Shown here: positions 15,782 to 23,839 of the stretch, one piece after another
Numbering within the stretch: the stretch's first letter is position 1
Layout of the letters: each line of letters starts with the position of its first letter
From: JAFGJU01 sp964570935
GTDB taxonomy: Bacteria > Eisenbacteria > RBG-16-71-46 > JAFGJU01
Length of the DNA: 44,943 nt
NCBI GenBank assembly: GCA_964570935.1
Contig: CAZMZP010000103.1
Coordinates: 1 to 44,943 of the forward strand
Reading direction: 5' to 3'
Translations under genes and position numbers: made by a program
The notes under the pieces: generated by a model
Told to the model about the DNA's origin: nothing
The model's input: only the letters and a program-made list of their open reading frames with translations
Databases searched by the model: none

Positions 15782-16525
15782 TTAGAACAGGTGGGCTCTG
15801 AAGCAGGCTGATACGTTGAACCCGCTGAAGTCCACGGAGAGCTTGCCTCCGTCGTTCATCAGCACGGTCTGGTCGTTGTCGTTGTAAGTCATCTCCGAGA
15901 TCTTGGCATACCTGTAGAGCAGCTCGCCGCCCACGGACAGCCAGGGTCTGACGAAATACTCTGCGCCCCCCAGAAACTGTGCGCCGACGCCGCTGCCGTC
16001 AGCGGTGGCGTACTCGACTCGCGGAAAGCCGAGGTCTATGATCGGCGCCGACTCGGTCCTCAGGCGGCCAAAAGTGAGGTACGAGACGCCCGCGCCCATC
16101 GTGTAGAACAACTTGGGCTTCGTGGCGTTCCGCACCACGTACATCACCCGCACTGTCACGGGCATAGTGCTGGCGTGCAAGTCTATCTCGCGGAATTCTT
16201 CGCCCACGACCTCGAGGCCCACCTTCGAGCTCTCGAACAAGTATTCGGTCGTCACCGAAAGCGCCAGATACGGCAGGACGCGAACGCGCAGTTCCGCTCC
16301 CCCGATCGGGCCGTTGCCGAACTTCTCCAGCTCGTCGAAGCGGTTTCGAGGGTCAGACAGTATGTCGTTGACCTCGTTCACGCCCACGTTCATGTCGCTC
16401 ATGACGTAGCTGCCCATGCCTCCCCTCACTCCCAACGACAGCAGGGGAATCGTGCCCTCGGCTGCTCTGGCAGTCGCGGGAGCGAAAAGGACGAGGACCA
16501 AGAGTGCCATCGCACAGCGCTTCAT
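15782..16525 (-). CDS. outer-membrane beta-barrel protein
   Basis: 247 residues. A clear signal peptide (M-K-R-C-A-M-A-L-L-V-L-V-L-F-A-P-A-T-A-R-A) is followed by amphipathic strands and ends V-S-A-C-F-R-A-H-L-F, with the terminal Phe expected of BamA-inserted barrels. An excellent AGGAGGT precedes the ATG. The general look is of the outer-membrane beta-barrel (OmpW/OmpA-like) superfamily; no substrate can be named. It is the first gene of a leftward run and has a promoter candidate at 16607-16636. Confidence 0.75.
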   Translation of the reverse strand: MKRCAMALLVLVLFAPATARAAEGTIPLLSLGVRGGMGSYVMSDMNVGVNEVNDILSDPRNRFDELEKFGNGPIGGAELRVRVLPYLALSVTTEYLFESSKVGLEVVGEEFREIDLHASTMPVTVRVMYVVRNATKPKLFYTMGAGVSYLTFGRLRTESAPIIDLGFPRVEYATADGSGVGAQFLGGAEYFVRPWLSVGGELLYRYAKISEMTYNDNDQTVLMNDGGKLSVDFSGFNVSACFRAHLF

Positions 16526-16606
16526 AGTTACCTCCTGAATATCGTCAAACCCCCGGCGGAGTCGGCCTTTCTATGCTTGTCAGGAAACGCTCTCAAAGTA
16601 AAACAA

Positions 16607-16636
16607 TGTATAACAACCGGCCGCGCGTTGCAACAA
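16607..16636 (-). promoter_or_regulatory. promoter candidate for the barrel gene
   Basis: Minus strand TTGTTG (16636-16631), 18-bp spacer, TATACA (16612-16607). The -10 is good and the -35 moderate. The leader would be about 75 bases. Confidence 0.45.
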
Positions 16637-16725
16637 GATTTCGAGGGCGTTGAACCCCGCCCTGCGATGTGCTAGATTGCGCGTGTCGCCGCGCCTGGCG
16701 GCGGCTGCCAAGGAGGCATGGACTG

Positions 16726-18054
16726 ATGAGACCCGGCTTTCCAAGATGCGGACTCGCATGTGCGCTGCTCGGCTTCGGTTTCCTGCTGGCGGTGGGTGCT
16801 GCCCCCGCAGCCGCCGCCGGCGAGACGGACGGCAGGCCCTGGCGGGCCATGACTCTCCCGCACTTTTACGTGGACGCCGCGTATTTCCCGGGCCCCGGGA
16901 CCGAAGGCACGCTTGAGCTTTACTACGAAATCTCCTACAGCCAGCTTCAGTTCCTGAGAAAGGGCGGCGCGTACACGGCAGACTTCGAGGTCCAGGCCAT
17001 CCTTCACGACCTCAAGGGCAGGCAGGTCACCGGTGACTCATGGAGGAGGCGCGTTACTCGCTCCTCCTACGGGGAGACGGTGTCGCCCGGGCTCTCATAC
17101 ACCGAGACGCTGGTCCTGTCCGTCACTCCCGGCAGGTACAATCTGGTCGCGCGCACCGAGAACCTGGACTCGGGCGTGCGGTCGTCTGTGAAGGTCCGTC
17201 TCGACCTGAGAGCGATTGAGTCCCTGCCGGCCGTGAGCGCCCCGATCATCGGCGTCTGTTTGTCCGCCGTCGCGCAGCGAGACTCTGCCGCAGTCGACTC
17301 ACCCCGAAGGGCGGTCGTGCCGCACCCCAGGGCCAGGTTCGGGGAGCAGTACACTTCAATGTGCGTCTACGCAGAGGTCTACGATTCCGTTGCCGCTGAC
17401 GGCGCCGCCCCGCGCGACACGTCGGCGTTCCGCCTGCTCTGCAGAATACTGGACGAGCATGGCGCCACCAAACTGTCGGACACCGTGTACGTGGCCAGGT
17501 CGGGCCGCACGTCGTACCTGCTCTACTCCCCGCCCCTGGACGACCTGAGCATGGGGCGCTACACCCTCGAGCTCCAGCTGGGCAGCGGCGCGGGGGCGAT
17601 GAAGACCACCGGCACCTTCGAAATAGACGAGAGCAGGTTTCCCCTGGACGTGAACATAGACGACACCATGGAGCTCCTGGGCTACATCGCCCATCGCTCG
17701 GAGCTGGAGCCTCTGAAGCAGGCCACGGGCGCCGACCGGAAGACGTTGTGGATGGAGTTCTGGGCGAGGAGGGACCCAAACCCGGAGACCCCGGAAAACG
17801 AGTTCCTCATGGAGTTCTTTGAACGAGTACGGTACGCCAACGTCAATTTCTCCTACTTCGGGCCGGGCTGGAAGACCGACAGGGGCAGGATTTACATAAG
17901 GAGAGGGCCTCCGGACAGCATCGAAGCAAGGCCGGTGTCGGCCTCGGGTCCGGCTTACGAGGTCTGGTATTACTATCAGCGCAACCTGACGTTTGTCTTC
18001 GTGGACAGAATGGGGCTGGGCGAGTACCAGCTCACGGGTCCGTCGTACGAGTGA
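16726..18054 (+). CDS. GWxTD domain-containing secreted protein
   Basis: 442 residues from the ATG at 16726, with AAGGAGG 9 bases upstream; the longer frame to 16669 has no ribosome site. The signal peptide ends in A-A-P-A-A-A-A-G. The middle is beta-rich with no motif I know. The C-terminal approximately 130 residues carry the GWxTD domain: F-W-A-R-R-D-P-N-P, then G-W-K-T-D-R-G-R-I-Y-I-R-R-G-P-P-D. This domain is known mainly from Acidobacteria and FCB-group bacteria and has no established function. It is followed after 21 bases by an NlpC/P60 hydrolase, which hints at an envelope role. Confidence 0.88.
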   Translation: MRPGFPRCGLACALLGFGFLLAVGAAPAAAAGETDGRPWRAMTLPHFYVDAAYFPGPGTEGTLELYYEISYSQLQFLRKGGAYTADFEVQAILHDLKGRQVTGDSWRRRVTRSSYGETVSPGLSYTETLVLSVTPGRYNLVARTENLDSGVRSSVKVRLDLRAIESLPAVSAPIIGVCLSAVAQRDSAAVDSPRRAVVPHPRARFGEQYTSMCVYAEVYDSVAADGAAPRDTSAFRLLCRILDEHGATKLSDTVYVARSGRTSYLLYSPPLDDLSMGRYTLELQLGSGAGAMKTTGTFEIDESRFPLDVNIDDTMELLGYIAHRSELEPLKQATGADRKTLWMEFWARRDPNPETPENEFLMEFFERVRYANVNFSYFGPGWKTDRGRIYIRRGPPDSIEARPVSASGPAYEVWYYYQRNLTFVFVDRMGLGEYQLTGPSYE

Positions 18055-18075
18055 GGTGGCCCTGAGAGGCCGCCC

Positions 18076-18954
18076 GTGGAGCAGATTTCCCGCGCCAAAG
18101 GCCGACCTATGTTCAGACCAATCGCACACGTCCTGGTATCTGTGCCGGTAGCGGAGCTGAGGAAGCGACCCGCGCACTCCTCGGAGCTCCTGACGCAGGC
18201 CTTGCTCGGAGAGCCGCTGGAGATAGGAGCCCGCACGGCCGACCGCAAGTGGCTCAGAGTGAGGCGATGGGACGGCTACTGCGGCTGGATGCGAAGCTGG
18301 TCCGTGACGCCGCTTTCGGCTGCGGCATCGGGGGCGTGGCAGGCGAGCCTGAACGTGCAGGTCGCCGCCCGGAGCGCCTCGGTCATGGGTGAGCCGAGGA
18401 CCTCGGCGGCGCTCGTGTGCGAGCTCCCGCTCGGGACGCGTCTCCCAGTGGCCGGGGGCAGGGGCGAGTGGGCGAGGACCGTTCTACCGGGTGAGAGGCC
18501 CGGCTGGCTCAGGCGGAGCCTGCTGGCCGGGATACCGGCGAGTTCGTTGGGCACGGCGTCTGTGGTCAGCACGGCGCGTGAGTTCGCTGGTGCACCGTAC
18601 CTTTGGGGTGGTGTAACCCCTTGGGGTTGTGACTGTTCAGGCCTTGTGCAGACGGTCTTCCGGTCCTGCGGTGTGGCGCTCCCTCGCGACGCCGGAGACC
18701 AGCTCAACTCCCTGCGCGCCGTGCTCCTGGACAATCGGTCGAGCCGGTTCAGGCCCGGAGACCTGCTCTTCTTCGGGACTAGCGGGAAAGCCATCTCTCA
18801 CGTGGCTATTTCAGTCGGCGGTTCAAGGTTCGTGCACGCCTATAGCTATGTGAGAGAAGGGAATCTGAAGGAAGGAAGCTCCGGTTTTGTGCCCGATTTG
18901 GCGCGCATTTTTCGAGCTGCCGCCCGTCCCCTTCAGGGGCAAAAAAAAGGTTGA
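18076..18954 (+). CDS. SH3-NlpC/P60 cell-wall hydrolase
   Basis: 292 residues: two SH3b-like domains (about 18-75 and 90-150), then an NlpC/P60 cysteine peptidase domain (about 160-285) with catalytic Cys in W-G-C-D-C-S-G-L-V, His in I-S-H-V-A-I and a downstream H-A-Y as third residue. This is the layout of dipeptidyl-peptidase VI-like (YkfC/Spr-type) enzymes that cut gamma-D-Glu-diaminopimelate bonds in peptidoglycan peptides. No signal peptide is visible, so it may act in the cytoplasm on recycled peptides, like YkfC. GTG start at 18076 with GAGAGG 6 bases before; an ATG at 18109 is possible. Likely co-transcribed with the GWxTD gene. Confidence 0.92.
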   Translation: MEQISRAKGRPMFRPIAHVLVSVPVAELRKRPAHSSELLTQALLGEPLEIGARTADRKWLRVRRWDGYCGWMRSWSVTPLSAAASGAWQASLNVQVAARSASVMGEPRTSAALVCELPLGTRLPVAGGRGEWARTVLPGERPGWLRRSLLAGIPASSLGTASVVSTAREFAGAPYLWGGVTPWGCDCSGLVQTVFRSCGVALPRDAGDQLNSLRAVLLDNRSSRFRPGDLLFFGTSGKAISHVAISVGGSRFVHAYSYVREGNLKEGSSGFVPDLARIFRAAARPLQGQKKG

Positions 18955-18979
18955 CAAGAAAAGTACCTTCCCATAGAGT
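18951..18979 (+). promoter_or_regulatory. sigma-70-type promoter for the gene at 19211
   Basis: TTGACA (18951-18956), 17-bp spacer, TAGAGT (18974-18979, 4 of 6). It overlaps the stop codon of the preceding gene. RNA would start near 18986, leaving a leader of about 225 bases with a G-run cluster (19138-19156) before the ribosome site. Confidence 0.65.
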
Positions 18980-19210
18980 GTGCCACCAAGTGTCGTAACG
19001 CGGTTAATTGCTTCCTGTTATTTGCAGTATTTGCGTCCTTGCGTGAAGCGACATTACTTAAAGTCGACGGCTTGAGATGATTGATTACGAAAGGGGGTGC
19101 TGCAACAGGAATCTCTGACCTCTTCTCAGGTGACCGGTCGGGGTTGGGTGGGGGACGAGGTTGCTAAGCAGTAGGAAATCAGGAGAGAGTACAAAAGGAG
19201 GCTTTCTCAA

Positions 19211-20512
19211 ATGTCTAAGAAGATCATTCTGTTCTCGGTTTTGCTTCTCATGACTCCGGCGCTTGCTCTGGCTTCCACTGCAAGACTGGAAGGCTTGGGA
19301 GTGCTGCCGGACTTCATAGAGGACTACGCCAACATATTCAGCTACCCGGTCTCCGTCTGCCGCTACCCGGCAGTGGTCATCGGCGAGCTGGGCTATGCGG
19401 ACGGCGGGGGTATGGGCTTCGGCGCCACCATGGGCCTTGGGAAGGACAACGCTTACGGCGTGTTCGGCATCATGCTCAGGGAGCACGGCATGTTCTCGCC
19501 CCTGCCACAGCTGGGCAGCGGGAACGAAGGCAGCCAGTTCGACATTCTCTGGGGCATGAACTTCGAAAAGGTCTCCTTTGGCCTTCGGTTCGACAACAGC
19601 TCCAGCAAGATGGAATGGGCTGACCAGGACGGTGACGGCATGAGCTTCAGCCCGTGGTACTTCTACTACGGCGTGTCGACTGACATGATCGACCCGGCGT
19701 ACTTCAACACCATGGGCATCGGCGTCAGCGGCAGCATGGAAGTCAGAGAGGCCGACAAGGTCGAGGCCACGTTCGAGTACAGGACCTTTGATTTCGCCAT
19801 CGAGGAAATGGGTGGCGACTTTGCGATCGAGGACGCGGGCAATCCGTCGTTCGGGTTCTGGGGCCGCGGCTTCTTCACCATGAACGAGAACGTCACGTTG
19901 GTTCCGATGGCCGGGTACAACAAGTATGACATCGGCTGGGAAGTCACGAGCGACGTGGCTGACGATGAAGACGCCAGCGACCAGACGCTGACCAACATGA
20001 GAGCCGGCCTCGGTATGAGAGTCGACGTTGGCAGCTTCTTCATGCTGGGCGTAGGCTTCTCCCAGTGGAAGATGAATGTTGACAACACGTTCGGCGAAGC
20101 CGCTCCGGACCCGACCTTTACTGAGAGCTTCGAATTCACTGGCACCTCACTGCCGTTCTTGTTCGGCACGTTTGAGGCCAGCCCGAAAGACTGGCTGACC
20201 ATCCGCTTCGGCGCCAGGAAGAACATGCTCAGCGAAAAGGCAACCATCACGTCGGTCGGCGGCGACGAGCTCACGTTCGAGACGAAGAACGCCAACCTCA
20301 CCCCGGATATCCGGGACTTCCTGTACGGCGAGGGCATCAACCTGCCGTACTTCGAAGAGCCGTTCGCGTTCTCGATGGGCGTGGGTTTCAAGTTCAACGA
20401 CATCGAGATCGACGCCACCATGAACGAAGACTACCCGTTCACCGGCATGTACTGGCTTAGCGGCGACAGCGAGACTCCGTTCGGCAAGATAAGCGTCACC
20501 TACTACTATTAA
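19211..20512 (+). CDS. probable outer-membrane beta-barrel protein (433 aa)
   Basis: A signal peptide (M-S-K-K-I-I-L-F-S-V-L-L-L-M-T-P-A-L-A-L-A) leads into a long beta-rich protein with many aromatic residues at strand ends and a C-terminal strand I-S-V-T-Y-Y-Y, as in outer-membrane barrels. Length would suit about 14-16 strands. A strong AAAAGGAGG precedes the ATG. Its own strong promoter, long leader and good terminator point to an abundant protein. I cannot place it in a named porin family. Loops are rich in Asp/Glu, which may bind cations. Confidence 0.72.
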   Translation: MSKKIILFSVLLLMTPALALASTARLEGLGVLPDFIEDYANIFSYPVSVCRYPAVVIGELGYADGGGMGFGATMGLGKDNAYGVFGIMLREHGMFSPLPQLGSGNEGSQFDILWGMNFEKVSFGLRFDNSSSKMEWADQDGDGMSFSPWYFYYGVSTDMIDPAYFNTMGIGVSGSMEVREADKVEATFEYRTFDFAIEEMGGDFAIEDAGNPSFGFWGRGFFTMNENVTLVPMAGYNKYDIGWEVTSDVADDEDASDQTLTNMRAGLGMRVDVGSFFMLGVGFSQWKMNVDNTFGEAAPDPTFTESFEFTGTSLPFLFGTFEASPKDWLTIRFGARKNMLSEKATITSVGGDELTFETKNANLTPDIRDFLYGEGINLPYFEEPFAFSMGVGFKFNDIEIDATMNEDYPFTGMYWLSGDSETPFGKISVTYYY

Positions 20513-20556
20513 TAGAAAGCGGTAGTGGTGGCCTCTTCTTCCGAGGGAGGCAAGAC

Positions 20557-20588
20557 AAGGGGGAGCAGGTGACCCTGCTCCCCCTTTG
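20557..20588 (+). terminator. intrinsic terminator of the barrel gene
   Basis: AAGGGGGAGCAGG, loop TGAC, CCTGCTCCCCCTTT: an 11-bp GC stem (20559-20569 / 20574-20584) followed by TTT. Confidence 0.85.
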
Positions 20589-20633
20589 ACGTTTCAGCGT
20601 CCGGGTCGGGCGCCGCGAACGCAGGCAGCAGGA

Positions 20634-21902
20634 ATGTACTACTTCTCCTATCTACCTGTTGGAACTGAGGTTAGGCTTCGGAAGACCCCCGTGGCCACCC
20701 TCTCCATAGTGGGGCTCAACCTGGTCTGTTTCGGCCTCACGTGGTTCTTCGGCAGGGACAGCGCCTTTTTCAGGCAGCTTGCTTTCGTGCCGGCGAGCTT
20801 CCAGCTCCATACCCTTGTTACGTCCACTTTTCTCCATGCCGGGTTCCTTCACGTCGGCTTGAACCTCCTCTACCTCTGGATATTCGGGTCCGTGCTGGAG
20901 GACAGGATGGGATGGGTGCGATACGTGGCGACCTACGCTGTGTGCGGGGTGCTGGCGAACATGGCGCAGGCGGTGGCAGTCGTCAGCTTCCTCCCGCAGA
21001 ACGCCGGTATCCCGGTGGTCGGGGCCTCCGGGGCCATCGCCGGCCTGCTGGGCCTTTTCTTGGTGAGGTTCTACTACGTCCGGGTCAAGGTGGCCTCATT
21101 CGCCATGCTCTTTTTTCAGGGCGTGTTCAGGGCTTCGGTGTCGAGGCTGAACGCGGGGGGCGCCATGCTGCTGTGGATAATCATCCAGCTTGCGTACGGC
21201 CTGGCCACGTCTTCGAGTCCCATTTCCATGACGGCCTACTGGTCGCACGTGAGCGGTTTCTGCATGGGGCTTGCACTGGGCCTGGCCGGAGGCATGCACA
21301 GGCAGGCGGCGCTGGAGAAGAAATTCCTGAAAGCGCGCCGGTATTTTGAAGAGGGGAAATGGTTTGCCTCGATGGGCGAAGTGATCGAGTACCTCAAGAC
21401 TGTGCCCCTTGACCCGGATGCCAGGGCGCTCCTGGCGCGGGCCTTCCTTCTCACGGGGCAGAGGAAACAGGCGGCGGTTGAGTACGCGCGGGCAGTTTCG
21501 ATAGAGCTGGACCGGGGTGGAGTGTCCGTGGCGTTGGAGCGCTACGAGGAGCTGAAGAGGGTGGCGCCTGAGTTCGTTCTGCCTGCGGCGTCACAGTTGG
21601 CCATTGCCGGATGCCTGGAGGACCACGGGCGGCCCGACCTTGCAGCCGAAGCCTACCTGGTTTTCGGCCGGACCTACCCGTTCAAGCAGAAGGCGCCGGC
21701 TGCGCTGCTCAAGTCGGCAGAGATCTACTCCGCCAAGCTGAATGACCTCGAAAAAGCGGGGGAGACCTACCACAAGGTCAGAGCTTTGTTCCCGCAGACG
21801 CCCTGGGCGCAGCATGCCCGCAAGAAGCTCGCGGAAATAGGCAGAATCTCGGCGCGGCGGGCGCCGCTGCAGAATGACACCCTCGACCGTTTGCGGTCCT
21901 GA
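20634..21902 (+). CDS. rhomboid intramembrane serine protease with C-terminal TPR-like region
   Basis: 422 residues from the ATG at 20634; a TTG at 20586 would lie inside the terminator. Six or seven transmembrane helices fill residues 20-220. The rhomboid signature is complete: H68-x4-H73-x3-N77 in helix 2, G130-A-S132-G with catalytic Ser132, and His205 in W-S-H-V-S-G-F. The C-terminal 200 residues are soluble and helical, with TPR-like repeats (D-P-D-A-R-A-L-L-A-R-A-F-L-L and similar). The protease cleaves membrane proteins within the bilayer; the TPR arm may recruit substrate. Cut target unknown. Confidence 0.93.
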   Translation: MYYFSYLPVGTEVRLRKTPVATLSIVGLNLVCFGLTWFFGRDSAFFRQLAFVPASFQLHTLVTSTFLHAGFLHVGLNLLYLWIFGSVLEDRMGWVRYVATYAVCGVLANMAQAVAVVSFLPQNAGIPVVGASGAIAGLLGLFLVRFYYVRVKVASFAMLFFQGVFRASVSRLNAGGAMLLWIIIQLAYGLATSSSPISMTAYWSHVSGFCMGLALGLAGGMHRQAALEKKFLKARRYFEEGKWFASMGEVIEYLKTVPLDPDARALLARAFLLTGQRKQAAVEYARAVSIELDRGGVSVALERYEELKRVAPEFVLPAASQLAIAGCLEDHGRPDLAAEAYLVFGRTYPFKQKAPAALLKSAEIYSAKLNDLEKAGETYHKVRALFPQTPWAQHARKKLAEIGRISARRAPLQNDTLDRLRS

Positions 21903-21906
21903 AGCC

Positions 21907-21935
21907 GCCGGCGCCCGGGCGTTTTCAGCGCCGGC
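21907..21935. repeat. hairpin between convergent genes
   Basis: GCCGGCGC (21907-21914) and GCGCCGGC (21928-21935) around a 13-base loop containing TTTT. It may act as a transcription stop for either gene. Confidence 0.4.
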
Positions 21936-21955
21936 CGTGTCGACGGGCCGCTCTC

Positions 21956-22504
21956 TCACTTCTTGGCGGCCGGCCGGCTCCCGGTCGTCACGCCCAGACA
22001 GCCGGACTGGGCCAGCTGCTTGTTCCTGGTCGCTACGTCAACCATCTGAACGTCGAACGCAAGCAGCGGTCTGACCTCGAACCTCTTTATGCACGGCGAC
22101 ATCAGGCGGGCTGAGATGGCCGCCTTGCTCTCCTTGAGGATGACCGCCTTGGGCACCCAGTCAGTTCCCGGCGCGACGTACCATAGCACCACGGTCTTGT
22201 CCTTGCCGATGTCGATCGGATACTTGAGGGTGTAGGAGCCGCCCGCGTCGGTGAGCACGGACGCCACCATCAGCCCGTCCACGAACAGCTTGACCTGGGC
22301 GCCGGGCAGGGGCTTCCTGTACTGGTCACTGACAACGCCGCTGATGGAGGTCTGGCCCTCTATGGGATGAATGAAGTCCTGTGACTGCTGGCGTTTCGTC
22401 AGCTCTTCGAGGGTTTCGCCGCCGGTGGGTGGGACTGCGGAGGCGACTGTTGCGCCTGCCACGACCGCTAATGAGACCAGAAGCCCTACGAGTAACGTCC
22501 TCAT
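21956..22504 (-). CDS. small secreted carboxypeptidase-regulatory-like protein
   Basis: 182 residues from the ATG at 22504, preceded by AGGAGGT; the upstream extension is non-coding. A signal peptide (M-R-T-L-L-V-G-L-L-V-S-L-A-V-V-A-G-A-T-V-A-S-A) is followed by one carboxypeptidase regulatory-like beta-sandwich (about 55-110) with I-S-G-V-V-S-D and P-L-P-G-A-Q-V-K-L-F. The remaining C-terminal part has no motif I know, and ends in a Lys-Lys tail. Such domains are often found in surface and T9SS-type proteins. It has its own promoter candidate and stands alone. Function unknown. Confidence 0.78.
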   Translation of the reverse strand: MRTLLVGLLVSLAVVAGATVASAVPPTGGETLEELTKRQQSQDFIHPIEGQTSISGVVSDQYRKPLPGAQVKLFVDGLMVASVLTDAGGSYTLKYPIDIGKDKTVVLWYVAPGTDWVPKAVILKESKAAISARLMSPCIKRFEVRPLLAFDVQMVDVATRNKQLAQSGCLGVTTGSRPAAKK

Positions 22505-22546
22505 AAGCGCACCTCCTGGGTGATGGCCGCCTCGCAAACCGGGCGC

Positions 22547-22575
22547 AGGTTAGCAACCCCGGCCGGTTCTGTCAA
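22547..22575 (-). promoter_or_regulatory. promoter of the small secreted protein gene
   Basis: Minus strand TTGACA (22575-22570), 17-bp spacer ending TTGC, TAACCT (22552-22547). The perfect -35 and TGC before the -10 outweigh a weak -10. Start near 22540. Confidence 0.55.
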
Positions 22576-22707
22576 GGAGAATGGACCGCCCGGCCGGGCC
22601 CGGCCCGCCGGCTCGACCGAGCACGGCCCGGGCGCGGGCGCCGACCCGGCGTGACGACCCGCCTCCGCGCCGGGAGTCCCTGTTCCGCCGGTGCAGAACA
22701 AAAAGAA

Positions 22708-22736
22708 TTGATTTGAGTTAGGGGTTTTGCTAGGTT
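22708..22736 (+). promoter_or_regulatory. promoter of the mre operon
   Basis: TTGATT (22708-22713), 17-bp spacer ending TTGC, TAGGTT (22731-22736). It lies in a short AT-rich patch flanked by very GC-rich DNA. Start near 22743, about 50 bases before mreB. Confidence 0.55.
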
Positions 22737-22794
22737 AGCTCTGATTCTGTCCGAAGCTTTGGGCCCAGGGCGCTCCGAATCCGAGAGGTCAGAG

Positions 22795-23832
22795 ATGTTC
22801 TTCCTCAAGAAGCTGAACTTTCTGTCAAACGACATCGCCATTGACCTTGGCACGGCGAACACCCTTGTCTATCTCAAGAGCGAGGGCATAGTGCTGAACG
22901 AGCCGTCCGTCGTTGCCGTGGACAAGAACACTAACGCGGTCCTGGCAGTGGGCCACAGGGCCAAGGAGATGCTCGGCCGCACTCCTGACAGGATCGTCGC
23001 CGTGCGTCCACTCAAGGACGGAGTGATCGCGGACTTCGAGAAGACCGAAGAGCTCTTGAGAACATTCATAAGACAGGTCCTCAAGAATCTGAGAATAATC
23101 CGCCCGCGCATCACGATAAGTGTTCCGTCGGGCATAACCGAGGTCGAGCGCCGCGCGGTGGAAGATTCTGCCCTGAGGGCGGGGGCTCGCGAGGTGTTCC
23201 TGGTCAAGGAGCCGATCGCCGCGGCCATAGGCGTGGGGCTCCCGGTCGACAAGCCCTCCGGGAACATGGTGATAGACATCGGCGGCGGCACGACCGAGAT
23301 AGCGGTCATGGCGCTGGACGACATCGTCAGTCACGTCTCGATCAGGATAGCGGGAGACGAGATGGACGACGCCATTGTCCAGCACGTGAAGAAGGCTCAC
23401 AACCTTCTAATCGGCGAACAGACCGCGGAACAGGTGAAAATAAGGATAGGTTCCGCCTTCAGGCTGGAGAAGGAAGAGGAGATGGAAATCAAGGGGCGCG
23501 ACCTGGTGGCGGGCATTCCCAAGACCGTGAAGATCACCTCCGTGGAGGTGCGCGAGGCTCTCCAGGAGCCGATCGGCCAGATTGTGGACGCTCTGAAGCT
23601 GGCCCTGGAGAAGACTCCTCCGGAGCTGGCGTCGGACATAGTCGACAAGGGCATCGTCATGACCGGCGGCGGCTCGCTGCTTCGCGGGCTCGACGCCCTT
23701 CTCAGGGAGCACACGAATCTCCACATCGAGGTCTCCGAGGAACCCCTGACATGCGTGGTGCTGGGCACGGGCAAGATACTCGACAACCCCAAGAAATACC
23801 GCAATGTCATAATGAAGAGTGAGGGGCATTGA
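22795..23832 (+). CDS. mreB: rod shape-determining protein MreB
   Basis: 345 residues, the usual length. It is a bacterial actin that forms membrane-bound filaments and guides the elongation machinery. Actin-fold phosphate loops are seen: I-D-L-G-T-A-N-T-L-V near residue 15, D-I-G-G-G-T-T-E near 163, and T-G-G-G-S-L-L-R-G near 288. The ATG at 22795 has AGAGGT before it and gives the standard M-F-x-L-K-K-L-x-F-L-S-N-D start; a longer frame is open upstream without support. It heads mreB-mreC-mreD-mrdA-rodA. Confidence 0.98.
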   Translation: MFFLKKLNFLSNDIAIDLGTANTLVYLKSEGIVLNEPSVVAVDKNTNAVLAVGHRAKEMLGRTPDRIVAVRPLKDGVIADFEKTEELLRTFIRQVLKNLRIIRPRITISVPSGITEVERRAVEDSALRAGAREVFLVKEPIAAAIGVGLPVDKPSGNMVIDIGGGTTEIAVMALDDIVSHVSIRIAGDEMDDAIVQHVKKAHNLLIGEQTAEQVKIRIGSAFRLEKEEEMEIKGRDLVAGIPKTVKITSVEVREALQEPIGQIVDALKLALEKTPPELASDIVDKGIVMTGGGSLLRGLDALLREHTNLHIEVSEEPLTCVVLGTGKILDNPKKYRNVIMKSEGH

Positions 23833-23839
23833 TCGTGCC

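Noticed and set aside
18930..18950. CCCC-TTCA-GGGG hairpin followed by eight A as a terminator of the NlpC/P60 gene
   Set aside because: The plus strand has A and not T after the stem, and the stem is only four pairs within the coding sequence.
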